This document shows positions 42,759 through 52,157 of a stretch of 64,000 nt of DNA, in pieces (within the stretch, counting starts at the first letter, position 1; each line of letters begins with the position of its first letter). The stretch is taken from NCBI RefSeq assembly GCF_030689305.1, contig NZ_JAUYVM010000026.1, positions 1-64,000 of the forward strand, in the 5' to 3' direction. The notes beneath the pieces are model-generated. The model had not been told where the DNA came from. It worked only from the letters and a program-made list of their open reading frames with translations, and did no database searches. The position numbers and the translations under genes were made by a program. Origin of the DNA: Vibrio penaeicida. Lineage in GTDB: Bacteria; Pseudomonadota; Gammaproteobacteria; Enterobacterales; Vibrionaceae.

Positions 42759-44399
42759 ATGACGACAAATTACATTTTTGTTACTGGTGGGGTTGTATCC
42801 TCTCTAGGTAAAGGTATTGCAGCAGCTTCTTTGGCCGCTATTCTTGAAGCTCGTGGTCTTAAAGTGACTATGATGAAGCTTGACCCTTACATCAACGTTG
42901 ATCCAGGCACAATGAGCCCTACTCAGCATGGTGAAGTGTTCGTCACGGAAGATGGCGCAGAGACAGACCTAGACCTTGGTCACTATGAGCGTTTCATTCG
43001 CACCAAAATGACTAAGCGTAACAATTTTACTGCAGGTCGTGTTTATGCAGATGTTCTACGTAAAGAACGTCGCGGCGATTACTTGGGTGCAACGATTCAG
43101 GTTATCCCTCACATCACCAACTCAATCAAAGACCGTGTAATTGCAGGTTCTGAAGGTCACGATGTGGCTATCGTTGAAGTGGGTGGCACAGTAGGTGATA
43201 TTGAATCTCTACCGTTTATGGAAGCCATTCGTCAGCTAGCTGTTGAATTAGGTCGTGAGCGTGCAATGTTTATGCACCTGACTCTTGTACCATACCTTGC
43301 AGCAGCGGGCGAAGTGAAAACTAAACCTACTCAGCATTCTGTTAAAGAGCTGCTGTCTATCGGTATCCAGCCAGACATTCTTGTTTGCCGTAGTGATCGT
43401 ATCATTCCTGCAAACGAGCGTAAGAAGATTGCCCTTTTCTGTAATGTATCGGAAAAAGCGGTTATCTCGATGAAAGACGTAGATTCTATCTACAAGATTC
43501 CTCAGTTAATTAAAGCTCAAGGTCTTGATGATCTTGTGTGTACTCGTTTTGGCATTGATGCTCCAGAAGCTGATTTGTCTGAATGGGAACAGGTTATTTA
43601 CGAAGAAGCGAACCCAACTGCAGAAGTTACTATCGGCATGGTGGGCAAGTACATCGAACTTCCTGATGCCTACAAATCGGTGAACGAAGCGCTGAAACAC
43701 GCGGGTCTTAAGAATCGCCTAAGCGTGAAAATCAAATACGTCGACTCTCAAGACGTCGAAACCAAAGGCGAAGAAGCGCTTGAAGGTTTGGATGCTATCT
43801 TGGTTCCTGGTGGATTTGGCGATCGTGGTATCGAAGGCAAAATCCGTGCAGCGCAGTATGCACGTGAGAACAACGTACCTTACTTAGGTATTTGTTTAGG
43901 TATGCAAGTCGCATTGATTGAATATGCACGTAATGTCGTGGGTATGGAAGGTGCGCATTCAACAGAATTTAACAAAGAGACACAGTACCCTGTGGTAGGT
44001 TTGATCACTGAGTGGGTTGACGGTGAAGGTAAAGTTGAAGAACGTACCGAAACTTCAGATCTTGGTGGTACTATGCGTCTTGGTTCACAGCTTTGTCACT
44101 TAGCGAAAGGGACAAAAGCACGTGAAATGTACGGTAGCGCAACGATTCATGAGCGTCATCGTCACCGTTATGAAGTGAACAACAATCTTCGTCCACAAAT
44201 CGAAAAAACAGGTCTAAAAGTATCTGGTTTGTCAGCAGACAAGAAACTGGTCGAAGTGATTGAGAACCCAGCTCACCCATGGTTTGTAGCGGCTCAATTC
44301 CACCCAGAGTTCACTTCAACACCTCGCGATGGTCACCCACTATTCGCAGGTTTCGTAAAAGCGGCTGGTGAATTCCAGCGTGACGAATTAGAGAAGTAA
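42759..44399 (+). CDS. pyrG: CTP synthase
   Basis: Makes CTP from UTP with glutamine. The N-terminal synthase domain starts NYIFVTGGVVSSLGKGI and includes MKLDPYINVDPGTMSPTQHGEVFVT (in part); the glutamine amidotransferase domain carries the catalytic Cys in YLGICLGMQVALIEYARN and the His-Glu pair in QFHPEFTS. Length 546 (E. coli 545). It is followed by eno, the usual pyrG-eno order. Confidence 0.98.
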   Translation: MTTNYIFVTGGVVSSLGKGIAAASLAAILEARGLKVTMMKLDPYINVDPGTMSPTQHGEVFVTEDGAETDLDLGHYERFIRTKMTKRNNFTAGRVYADVLRKERRGDYLGATIQVIPHITNSIKDRVIAGSEGHDVAIVEVGGTVGDIESLPFMEAIRQLAVELGRERAMFMHLTLVPYLAAAGEVKTKPTQHSVKELLSIGIQPDILVCRSDRIIPANERKKIALFCNVSEKAVISMKDVDSIYKIPQLIKAQGLDDLVCTRFGIDAPEADLSEWEQVIYEEANPTAEVTIGMVGKYIELPDAYKSVNEALKHAGLKNRLSVKIKYVDSQDVETKGEEALEGLDAILVPGGFGDRGIEGKIRAAQYARENNVPYLGICLGMQVALIEYARNVVGMEGAHSTEFNKETQYPVVGLITEWVDGEGKVEERTETSDLGGTMRLGSQLCHLAKGTKAREMYGSATIHERHRHRYEVNNNLRPQIEKTGLKVSGLSADKKLVEVIENPAHPWFVAAQFHPEFTSTPRDGHPLFAGFVKAAGEFQRDELEK

Positions 44400-44405
44400 A
44401 AGGAT

Positions 44406-44440
44406 ACGGGCAGTCGCGAACGTAGTGCGGCTACCCTTTA
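44406..44440 (+). terminator. Hairpin between pyrG and eno
   Basis: GGGCAGTCGC and GCGGCTACCC pair (one mismatch, one G-U) around a 9-base loop and are followed by CTTTAAATTT. It is probably an attenuating terminator that separates pyrG and eno expression levels. Confidence 0.5.
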
Positions 44441-44476
44441 AATTTGACATTTATATTTGAACGAGAGGAAACATTA

Positions 44477-45778
44477 ATGTCTAAGATCGTTAAAGTTCTA
44501 GGTCGTGAAATCATCGACTCACGTGGTAACCCAACTGTAGAAGCTGAAGTACACCTAGAAGGCGGTTTCGTAGGTATGGCGGCTGCACCATCAGGCGCAT
44601 CTACTGGTTCTCGCGAAGCTCTTGAGCTGCGTGACGGTGACAAAGCACGTTTCCTAGGTAAAGGTGTTCTTAAAGCAGTTAGCGCTGTAAACGGCCCAAT
44701 CGCTGAAGCTCTAGTGGGCAAAGATGCGAAAGCTCAAGCTGACGTTGACGGCATCATGATCGACCTAGACGGAACAGAGAACAAATCTCAGTTCGGTGCT
44801 AACGCTATCCTAGCGGTTTCTCTAGCGAATGCTAAAGCAGCAGCAGCAGCGAAAGGCATGCCTTTGTTCGAGCACATTGCTGAGCTTAACGGCACTCCTG
44901 GTCAATTCTCTATGCCTCTACCAATGATGAACATCATCAACGGTGGTGAGCATGCAGATAACAACGTTGACATCCAAGAGTTCATGATCCAACCAGTTGG
45001 TGCTAAGACTCTTAAAGAAGCGCTACGTGTGGGTGCTGAAGTATTCCACAACCTAGCTAAAGTTCTTAAGTCTAAAGGCTACAGCACTGCAGTTGGTGAT
45101 GAAGGTGGTTTCGCTCCTAACCTTAAGTCTAACGCTGAAGCACTAGAAGTTATCGCAGAAGCTGTTGCTAATGCTGGTTACGAGCTAGGCAAAGACGTAA
45201 CTCTAGCTATGGACTGTGCTGCATCTGAGTTCTTCGACAAAGATGCTGGCATCTACAACATGAAAGGCGAAGGTAAGACTTTCTCTTCTGAAGAGTTCAA
45301 CCACTACCTAGCTGAGCTAGCTAACCAATTCCCAATCGTTTCTATCGAAGACGGTCTTGACGAGTCTGATTGGGCTGGCTTCAAGCACCAAACTGAACTA
45401 CTAGGTGACAAGCTTCAACTAGTAGGTGACGATCTATTCGTTACTAACACTAAGATCCTAGCGGAAGGTATCGAGAAAGGCGTTGCTAACTCTATCCTTA
45501 TCAAGTTCAACCAAATCGGTTCTCTAACTGAGACTCTAGCTGCAATCAAGATGGCTAAAGACGCAGGTTACACAGCTGTAATCTCTCACCGTTCTGGCGA
45601 AACTGAAGACGCAACTATCGCTGATCTAGCGGTAGGTACTGCTGCAGGTCAAATCAAGACGGGTTCTATGAGCCGTTCTGACCGTGTTGCTAAGTACAAC
45701 CAGCTAATTCGTATCGAAGAAGCTCTAGGTGAAAAAGCACCTTACAACGGTCTTAAAGAAGTTAAAGGTCAAGCTTAA
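44477..45778 (+). CDS. eno: Enolase
   Basis: Converts 2-phosphoglycerate to phosphoenolpyruvate; also a scaffold of the RNA degradosome. The REIIDSRGNPTVE start, the GEHADNNVDIQEFMI segment, the catalytic Glu and Lys regions (VGDDLFVTN, LIKFNQIGSLTET) and SHRSGETED are all present. Length 433. The start at 44477 (MSKIVKVLG) follows GAGAGGA; an in-frame ATG at 44444 does not. Codon use is strongly biased. Confidence 0.98.
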   Translation: MSKIVKVLGREIIDSRGNPTVEAEVHLEGGFVGMAAAPSGASTGSREALELRDGDKARFLGKGVLKAVSAVNGPIAEALVGKDAKAQADVDGIMIDLDGTENKSQFGANAILAVSLANAKAAAAAKGMPLFEHIAELNGTPGQFSMPLPMMNIINGGEHADNNVDIQEFMIQPVGAKTLKEALRVGAEVFHNLAKVLKSKGYSTAVGDEGGFAPNLKSNAEALEVIAEAVANAGYELGKDVTLAMDCAASEFFDKDAGIYNMKGEGKTFSSEEFNHYLAELANQFPIVSIEDGLDESDWAGFKHQTELLGDKLQLVGDDLFVTNTKILAEGIEKGVANSILIKFNQIGSLTETLAAIKMAKDAGYTAVISHRSGETEDATIADLAVGTAAGQIKTGSMSRSDRVAKYNQLIRIEEALGEKAPYNGLKEVKGQA

Positions 45779-45813
45779 TTCTTAACTGAATTAAACGCTT
45801 AGCTTTCATGCTT

Positions 45814-45846
45814 TAAAAAATGCCTCGCACGTGCGGGGCATTTTTG
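45814..45846 (+). terminator. Rho-independent terminator after eno
   Basis: The stem AAAATGCC-T-CGCAC / GTGCG-G-GGCATTTT (one G-T wobble) is followed by further T residues. Confidence 0.92.
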
Positions 45847-45936
45847 TATCTGCTCGACCAAACCTCTGCCGTTCTCTTCGCTCTAACCGCCTGAATATGG
45901 TATATATGCCCCTACGTTTTTTTCTTGGATGACACC

Positions 45937-46224
45937 ATGCGATTCTTTGCCATTGTCTTAATCGGATTACTGATTGCTTTGCAATATGCTGTTTGGTTCA
46001 GCAAGAATGGCGAGCTAGATCTGGCGTCAACTCAAAGAGACATCGCCATCCAAGAAGATGTGAATGAGAAGCTGCGTCAACGGAACCAAGAAATGTTCGC
46101 GGAAATTGATGATCTTCGCCAAGGTTTGGATGCCATCGAAGAACGAGCACGAAATGAGCTAGGGTTAATTAAAGATGACGAAACTTTCTTCCGTATTATT
46201 AGCGAAGAAAGCAGTTCCAGATAA
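45937..46224 (+). CDS. ftsB: Cell division protein FtsB
   Basis: A bitopic divisome protein that joins FtsQ and FtsL. A short N-terminal tail, one membrane segment (about 4-21), then a coiled coil (about 30-72, NEKLRQRNQEMFAEIDDLRQG) and the ERARNELGLIKDDETFFRI C-terminal signature. Length 95. The ATG at 45937 (MRFFAIVL) is chosen because homologues begin with a single basic residue before the membrane segment; an ATG at 45925 in frame is also possible. It begins the ftsB-ispD-ispF-truD-surE-pcm-nlpD-rpoS run. Confidence 0.93.
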   Translation: MRFFAIVLIGLLIALQYAVWFSKNGELDLASTQRDIAIQEDVNEKLRQRNQEMFAEIDDLRQGLDAIEERARNELGLIKDDETFFRIISEESSSR

Positions 46225-46236
46225 TCAGATAAAGTA

Positions 46237-46962
46237 ATGACAAAAACAGATTCTCAAACAGGCTCTCAAGCCGATGGTGTGATAGCCATCGTTCCTGCTG
46301 CAGGTATTGGTAGCCGCATGCAAGCGGATTGCCCCAAGCAATATCTCACCATTGGTGATCAAACCATACTAGAGCACACGGTTCGCCTTCTTCTCTCTCA
46401 TCCACAGATCGATCATATCGTAATAGCAGTGAGCGAAAATGATGAGTATTTTTCTGACCTTGCTATTGCGGAACACTCGAAAATAACACGAGTGGCGGGT
46501 GGCGTTGAGAGAGCCGATTCGGTTCTTTCTGGATTGAATCATATAAATACTCACTTTGCACAAAACGAGTGGGTTCTGGTACATGATGCCGCGCGTCCAT
46601 GTATCACACTTAGTGATATTGATAAGCTTATAGCGGCATGTAAAGAACACGCTGTTGGCGGTATTTTGGCTGCGCCTGTCAAAGACACTATGAAACGCAG
46701 CGATGCTAGCCAACAAATTAAAAATACAGTGGAACGTGAAAACCTGTGGCATGCGCTAACACCACAAATGTTTCGCTGCAAAAAGTTGCAAGAAGTTCTT
46801 AATGAGGCACTTGTACAAGGTGCGCTTATTACAGACGAAGCCTCGGCTATGGAGCGATGTGGTTATCAGCCTCTATTAGTAACAGGTCGCTCTGACAACA
46901 TTAAGATTACTCAACCAGAAGATTTAGCACTCGCTGAGTTCTATCTGAGCCGGAATGATTAA
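46237..46962 (+). CDS. ispD: 2-C-methyl-D-erythritol 4-phosphate cytidylyltransferase
   Basis: Third step of the MEP isoprenoid pathway, transferring CMP to MEP. The IVPAAGIGSRMQADCPKQY nucleotide-binding loop and the VLVHDAARPC and ITDEASAMER segments are present. Length 241. The C-terminus overlaps nothing; ispF follows by 10 bases. Confidence 0.96.
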   Translation: MTKTDSQTGSQADGVIAIVPAAGIGSRMQADCPKQYLTIGDQTILEHTVRLLLSHPQIDHIVIAVSENDEYFSDLAIAEHSKITRVAGGVERADSVLSGLNHINTHFAQNEWVLVHDAARPCITLSDIDKLIAACKEHAVGGILAAPVKDTMKRSDASQQIKNTVERENLWHALTPQMFRCKKLQEVLNEALVQGALITDEASAMERCGYQPLLVTGRSDNIKITQPEDLALAEFYLSRND

Positions 46963-46972
46963 GGAATACAAA

Positions 46973-47449
46973 ATGATTCGAATTGGACACGGTTTCGACG
47001 TACATAAATTTGGTGGTGAAGGACCGGTTATCATTGGTGGGGTCAAGGTGCCTTACGAATTTGGTCTTGTTGCTCACTCCGATGGTGACGTGGCGCTTCA
47101 CGCTCTGTCCGATGCACTACTTGGTGCTATCGCTGAAGGTGATATAGGTCGTCATTTTCCTGATACCGATGATAAATGGAAAGGTGCAGATAGCCGTGCA
47201 TTGCTGCGAGACGTGTACCGCCTCGTGAAAGAAAAAGGCTATGTCATTGGCAATGTCGACGTCACGATAATTGCTCAAGCGCCTAAAATGGCACCTCACA
47301 TTAACGCAATGTGTGAATCCATAGCAGAAGATCTAGAAACCGAGATCAGCAACGTTAATGTGAAAGCGACGACGTCTGAACGTCTTGGTTTTACTGGTAG
47401 AAAAGAAGGCATTGCGACAGAAGCAGTGGCTTTAATCATCAAGAAGTAA
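46973..47449 (+). CDS. ispF: 2-C-methyl-D-erythritol 2,4-cyclodiphosphate synthase
   Basis: Fifth step of the MEP pathway, cyclising CDP-ME-2-phosphate. The metal-binding RIGHGFDVHKF start, the HSDGDVALHALSDALLGA motif and the HFPDTD loop are all present. Length 158. The ATG at 46973 (MIRIGHGF) follows AAGGA; an upstream ATG at 46955 would lie inside ispD. Confidence 0.97.
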   Translation: MIRIGHGFDVHKFGGEGPVIIGGVKVPYEFGLVAHSDGDVALHALSDALLGAIAEGDIGRHFPDTDDKWKGADSRALLRDVYRLVKEKGYVIGNVDVTIIAQAPKMAPHINAMCESIAEDLETEISNVNVKATTSERLGFTGRKEGIATEAVALIIKK

Positions 47450-47452
47450 ATT

Positions 47453-48505
47453 ATGAACGATATTCTCACCCCATTTGCGTATTCAAATGGAAAGCCTCAA
47501 GCAGAGGCAAAGTTAAAAGCACAGCCGCAACATTTTGTTGTGAAAGAAGACTTGGGTTTTTCATTTACAGGTGCTGGAGAGCACTTAATGCTGCTAATTC
47601 GAAAAACGGGTGAAAATACCAGTTTTGTTGCGAATGAATTGGCTAAAGCATGTGGCGTGAAATCAAAAGACGTCAGCTGGGCAGGCTTAAAAGATAGACA
47701 TGCCGTGACTGAACAATGGTTAAGTATCCATTTGCCCAAAGGCGATACTCCCGACTTTTCTGCATTTTTAACGCAGTATCCCAGCATCGAAATTCTCGAT
47801 ATAACCCGCCATAACAAAAAATTAAGACCGGGCGATTTGAAAGGCAATTTCTTTGAGATAACACTGACTCAAGTGACGGATATTCCGAGTGTGATATCAC
47901 GCTTGGAGAATGTTACTCGCCATGGTGTGCCAAACTATTTTGGTGCACAACGTTTCGGGCGTGATGGGAACAACGTAGAAGAGGCTCGACGTTGGGGACG
48001 AGAAAATGTGCGCACTCGCAATCAAAACAAGCGCAGCTTGTATCTTTCTAGTGCACGTTCGTGGATATTCAATCACATTCTTTCCAAGCGAATTGAATCG
48101 GGCGTGTGGCAATCTCCACTGATTGGCGACATCCTTTTAAATGCAGAAGGCACGCTTAAAGTGACAGAGGACAACTTTGCAGACAGCGAGCAACTTGTCT
48201 CTAACGGAAAAGCCGAAATAACAGCGGCAATGGCTGGTGATAACGCACTGCCAACATCCGATGCTGCACTGAATATAGAGCAGCCTTGCATGGAAGCTGA
48301 GCCTGATTTGATGGCACTTATTCGCGGCAACAGAATGCGACATGAACGTCGGGCAGTGCAGCTTTTCCCTAAAGAATTAGCGTGGGATGTACAGGATAAT
48401 GAGATCGCACTCAAATTCTGGTTACCTTCCGGATGTTTTGCTACTTCTATTATGCGTGAATTGGTGAATGCTGAGGAAGAAGAGCGTCAATTTTCGCCTT
48501 CTTAG
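47453..48505 (+). CDS. truD: tRNA pseudouridine(13) synthase TruD
   Basis: Makes pseudouridine 13 in tRNA(Glu). The WAGLKDRHAVTEQWLSIHL motif carries the catalytic Asp, and the NYFGAQRFGRDGNNVE segment is characteristic of the family. Length 350 (E. coli 349). It starts 3 bases after ispF, so the genes are coupled. Confidence 0.96.
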   Translation: MNDILTPFAYSNGKPQAEAKLKAQPQHFVVKEDLGFSFTGAGEHLMLLIRKTGENTSFVANELAKACGVKSKDVSWAGLKDRHAVTEQWLSIHLPKGDTPDFSAFLTQYPSIEILDITRHNKKLRPGDLKGNFFEITLTQVTDIPSVISRLENVTRHGVPNYFGAQRFGRDGNNVEEARRWGRENVRTRNQNKRSLYLSSARSWIFNHILSKRIESGVWQSPLIGDILLNAEGTLKVTEDNFADSEQLVSNGKAEITAAMAGDNALPTSDAALNIEQPCMEAEPDLMALIRGNRMRHERRAVQLFPKELAWDVQDNEIALKFWLPSGCFATSIMRELVNAEEEERQFSPS

Positions 48506-48555
48506 TACTTAATCTAGAAAGCACTTAACAGAGAAAGTACATAACCTTAAAAGCG

Positions 48556-48561
48556 TATAAT
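48556..48561 (+). promoter_or_regulatory. Possible -10 box for the surE-pcm-nlpD-rpoS group
   Basis: A perfect TATAAT lies 43 bases before the surE ATG in the 99-base truD-surE gap. No clear -35 is seen, so this is a candidate only. Confidence 0.35.
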
Positions 48562-48604
48562 CTTTGTAGCGTATTAACCCTTTCGGTATTGGGTAGAGAT
48601 ATAG

Positions 48605-49351
48605 ATGAAAATATTATTGAGCAATGATGATGGTGTTCATGCTCAAGGCATACATGAACTAAAGCGTGCACTGTCAGATATTGCTGACGTTATTCTTGTT
48701 GCTCCAGATCGGAATCGTTCCGGTGCTTCTAACTCCCTGACGCTTGAAACACCCTTACGAGTCATTGAACTAGAAAAAAACGTGTATTCAGTGCAAGGAA
48801 CACCAACGGACTGTGTGCACTTTGCGTTGAATGAACTGTTGAAAGAGGATAAGCCAGACCTTGTTGTCTCGGGGATAAACCATGGTGCAAACTTAGGTGA
48901 TGATGTCCTGTATTCAGGAACTGTCGCAGCAGCGATGGAGGGGCACTTTCTTGGGGTTCAGTCGATTGCAATATCGTTGGCGGGCAAACATCATTTTGAA
49001 ACCGCTGCATATGTCGCAAAACAATTGGTTGAGCAGCATCTTATCCATCCTATTCCGACCAACAGACTGATTAATGTGAATGTTCCAGATATTCCGATTC
49101 ATGATCTTGAGCCTTTCAAAGTAACAAGGCTCGGGGCTCGCCATCATGCCGAAGACATGATTAAGCAAAAGGACCCAAGAGGACATGAAATTTATTGGTT
49201 AGGTCCTCCTGGAAAAGAACAGGATGCAGGGAAAGGAACCGATTTCCATGCAATTTCAAATCGATTAGTGTCTATAACGCCGCTCCAAGTAGATTTGACG
49301 GCGCATGAATCTTTACCAAGCATGGAGCATTGGTTAAAGGGGAATAAGTAG
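48605..49351 (+). CDS. surE: 5'/3'-nucleotidase SurE
   Basis: Metal-dependent phosphatase of nucleoside monophosphates and short polyphosphate, linked to stationary-phase survival. The LLSNDDGVHAQGI metal site, the DRNRSGASNSLTL segment and VSGINHGANLGDDVLYSGTVAAA are present. Length 248. pcm starts at the very next base after the stop. Confidence 0.97.
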   Translation: MKILLSNDDGVHAQGIHELKRALSDIADVILVAPDRNRSGASNSLTLETPLRVIELEKNVYSVQGTPTDCVHFALNELLKEDKPDLVVSGINHGANLGDDVLYSGTVAAAMEGHFLGVQSIAISLAGKHHFETAAYVAKQLVEQHLIHPIPTNRLINVNVPDIPIHDLEPFKVTRLGARHHAEDMIKQKDPRGHEIYWLGPPGKEQDAGKGTDFHAISNRLVSITPLQVDLTAHESLPSMEHWLKGNK

Positions 49352-49978
49352 ATGAGTCATCCACAAGCCAATAAATTAATTGAATTTTTGCAGGGAATGG
49401 GTATCCAAGATATCAATGTATTGGATGCTATTCGACGATTGCCAAGAGAGTCCTTTGTTTCACAAGCAATGATGCATCAGGCTTATGACAACAACGCGTT
49501 GCCCATTGGAGCAGGACAGACAATATCTCAGCCCTACATTGTGGCAAAAATGACCGAACTCTTAAATCTTCGTACTGACAGTAAGGTACTTGAAGTGGGG
49601 ACGGGATCGGGGTATCAAACTGCAGTATTGGCCCAGCTGGTGGAGCATGTCTATTCTATTGAGCGTATCAAGTCATTGCAGTGGGACGCGAAACGCAGGT
49701 TGAAGCAACTGGATATCTATAATGTTTCAACCAAGCATGGTGATGGTTGGAAAGGCTGGACAGCAAAAGCGCCATTTGATGCCATTATTGTTACAGCGGC
49801 AGCCAGTGAAGTGCCAACAGCACTAGTGGACCAGTTAAATGAAGGTGGGATCTTAGTGATCCCTGTCGGCGAAGCCGAACAAACCTTGATCAAAGTACAA
49901 AAATTTAACAATGAGATAGTTACAGAAGTAATTGAAATAGTTAGATTTGTACCATTGGTTGCAGGTGATTTAGCTTAA
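49352..49978 (+). CDS. pcm: Protein-L-isoaspartate O-methyltransferase
   Basis: Repairs isoaspartyl damage in proteins with SAM. The AYDNNALPIGAGQTISQPYIVA motif (in part) and the SAM loop VLEVGTGSGYQTAVLA are present. Length 208 (E. coli 208). Directly after surE, upstream of nlpD. Confidence 0.97.
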   Translation: MSHPQANKLIEFLQGMGIQDINVLDAIRRLPRESFVSQAMMHQAYDNNALPIGAGQTISQPYIVAKMTELLNLRTDSKVLEVGTGSGYQTAVLAQLVEHVYSIERIKSLQWDAKRRLKQLDIYNVSTKHGDGWKGWTAKAPFDAIIVTAAASEVPTALVDQLNEGGILVIPVGEAEQTLIKVQKFNNEIVTEVIEIVRFVPLVAGDLA

Positions 49979-49988
49979 AGGGTATTGA

Positions 49989-50921
49989 GTGTCACTGAAA
50001 ATAACAGCTTCGCTTTTTCAAATAATTCTCGCTACTACACTGGTAGGGTGTGCAGCGCACAGCCCTGCACCAGTTTCTAGCTTAGGGAAGAATTATGAGC
50101 AAGTAGAACGTGGCAGCTATCGTGGTAGTTATTACGAAGTCGAAAAAGGTGACACCCTATATTTCATTGCTTATGTAACGGGCAAAGACGTTAATCAACT
50201 CATTAAATACAATAGACTTTCCTCTCCTTACACGATTCACCCCGGTCAAAAAATCCGATTATGGCAACCTGCTTATGTCGCACCAGATTTAGCTGGCTCG
50301 GGTTCTGACTCCGTTAAAGTAGCGGCAGTGACTACTGCATCGGCAGCAACGGTGGCGACAGCAGGGGCTGCAACAGCGACAGCTGCGAGTGTTCCCAAAT
50401 CAAAAGTGAGTGAGCCGAAAAAGAAAGAAAAGTCACAGGTTAAAAAAGAATCAACAAAGAAGCTTGATCAATCCAGATCAAAGGAGTATGTTGAAAATAA
50501 AAGTAAACAGGTTGTTAACAAACCTGTTAAGACAACAAAAAAGAATAATACTAAGATTTCTAAGTGGTTATGGCCTACTAAGGGTCGAATCACAAAAGGT
50601 TTTTCCACAGGAGAGCAGGGAAATAAAGGGATAGACATTGCGGGACAGCGAGGTCAATCCATAGTCTCTACTGCGGAAGGAACAGTCGTTTATTCAGGTA
50701 ACGCGCTGCGCGGATATGGCAATCTTGTCATCGTCAAACATAATGACAACTATCTCAGTGCTTATGCCCATAATGAACGCTTGCTAGTAAAAGAAGGACA
50801 AAGTGTAAAAGCTGGTCAGAAAATCGCAACAATGGGTTCATCTGGCGCCAACAGTGTTCGTTTACACTTCGAAATTCGCTATCAGGGAAAGTCAGTGAAT
50901 CCTAAGCGCTACTTGCCCTAG
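49989..50921 (+). CDS. nlpD: Murein hydrolase activator NlpD
   Basis: Outer-membrane lipoprotein that activates the amidase AmiC at the septum. Lipobox at about LVGC (residue 21), LysM domain (YEVEKGDTLYFIAYVTGKDVNQLI), a basic low-complexity linker, and a C-terminal M23 domain. The M23 metal site is degenerate: the first His is Asn (NKGIDIAG) and the HxH is R-L-H, which fits a non-enzymatic activator. Length 310. The start is GTG at 49989. In E. coli the main rpoS promoter lies inside nlpD; that is likely here too. Confidence 0.93.
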   Translation: MSLKITASLFQIILATTLVGCAAHSPAPVSSLGKNYEQVERGSYRGSYYEVEKGDTLYFIAYVTGKDVNQLIKYNRLSSPYTIHPGQKIRLWQPAYVAPDLAGSGSDSVKVAAVTTASAATVATAGAATATAASVPKSKVSEPKKKEKSQVKKESTKKLDQSRSKEYVENKSKQVVNKPVKTTKKNNTKISKWLWPTKGRITKGFSTGEQGNKGIDIAGQRGQSIVSTAEGTVVYSGNALRGYGNLVIVKHNDNYLSAYAHNERLLVKEGQSVKAGQKIATMGSSGANSVRLHFEIRYQGKSVNPKRYLP

Positions 50922-50980
50922 TTACAATTCAACGACATTGATAGTAGTAATGTCTTGCGAACTCGCCAGGGGGAGGCACT

Positions 50981-51967
50981 ATGAGTATCAGCAATGCAGT
51001 AACGAAAGTCGAAGAAGAGTTTGAAGTTGAAGCGGTTGCAATGGAACAACCTGCCGCAGAAACAAGAGCTCTGACACCTGAAAAACAATCTGAGCAAAAA
51101 GAAGACTTTGAAGTCACGTCGAAAAGCTTAGATGCCACTCAACTTTACCTAGGAGAGATTGGTTTTTCTCCACTGCTTACCGCCGAAGAAGAAGTTTTGT
51201 ATGCGCGTCGCGCACTTCGCGGTGACGAAGCTGCCCGCAAACGAATGATCGAAAGTAACCTGCGATTAGTTGTGAAAATTTCACGCCGTTACGGTAACCG
51301 TGGTCTTGCACTGCTCGATCTTATCGAAGAAGGTAATTTAGGTTTAATCCGTGCAGTAGAGAAATTTGATCCAGAGAGAGGTTTCCGATTCTCAACTTAC
51401 GCAACTTGGTGGATCCGTCAAACCATTGAACGGGCGTTGATGAATCAAACAAGAACCATTCGACTGCCTATTCACGTTGTAAAAGAGCTGAATATTTATC
51501 TTAGAACAGCTCGAGAGCTTTCTCAGAAGCTTGATCACGAACCGACGGCTGAAGAAATCGCACAAAAACTTGATAAACCTGTTGATGACGTGAGTAAGAT
51601 GCTTCGTCTTAATGAGAGAGTCAGTTCTGTGGATACGCCAATTGGCGGCGAAAGTGAAAAAGCACTACTCGACATCATTCCAGACATCAATAATTCTGAT
51701 CCTGAAGTTTGTACGCAGGATGACGATATAAAACATTCTTTAATTGACTGGCTTGATGATCTAAACCCTAAGCAGAAAGAAGTGCTTGCACGACGTTTTG
51801 GTCTTCTTGGCTATGAACCATCCACTTTGGAAGAAGTAGGGCGAGAAATCAATCTAACTCGTGAACGCGTTCGTCAGATCCAAGTTGAAGGGCTTCGCCG
51901 TTTAAGAGAGATCTTAGTGAAACAAGGTCTGAACATGGAATCGCTATTTAATGTCGAAAACGACTAG
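50981..51967 (+). CDS. rpoS: RNA polymerase sigma factor RpoS
   Basis: Stationary-phase and general stress sigma factor. Regions 1.2 (DATQLYLGEIGFSPLLTAEEE), 2 (the FSTYATWWIRQTIERALMNQTRTIRLP core), 3 and 4 (LEEVGREINLTRERVRQIQVEGLRRL) are intact. Length 328 (E. coli 330). A strong GGGGGAGG ribosome site lies before the ATG. It is closed by a terminator. Confidence 0.97.
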   Translation: MSISNAVTKVEEEFEVEAVAMEQPAAETRALTPEKQSEQKEDFEVTSKSLDATQLYLGEIGFSPLLTAEEEVLYARRALRGDEAARKRMIESNLRLVVKISRRYGNRGLALLDLIEEGNLGLIRAVEKFDPERGFRFSTYATWWIRQTIERALMNQTRTIRLPIHVVKELNIYLRTARELSQKLDHEPTAEEIAQKLDKPVDDVSKMLRLNERVSSVDTPIGGESEKALLDIIPDINNSDPEVCTQDDDIKHSLIDWLDDLNPKQKEVLARRFGLLGYEPSTLEEVGREINLTRERVRQIQVEGLRRLREILVKQGLNMESLFNVEND

Positions 51968-51984
51968 GCGTTGAAATGTGAAGG

Positions 51985-52012
51985 AGGAGCTGCCAACGGC
52001 AGCTCTTTTTGT
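51985..52012 (+). terminator. Rho-independent terminator after rpoS
   Basis: The stem GAGCTGCC / GGCAGCTC with a 3-base loop is followed by five T residues. Confidence 0.92.
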
Positions 52013-52157
52013 TTGTGCATAGAATTTGTATTTTTGGGATCTAAGTCGTCTTATTTTGTTAACACTCTTAATGTATTTATTAAATGTATGTTTGATCTAA
52101 GTGTGATTTTTAAGCAAAATGTTTCGCGATATTATTAAAAATATTCAAAGGACTTCA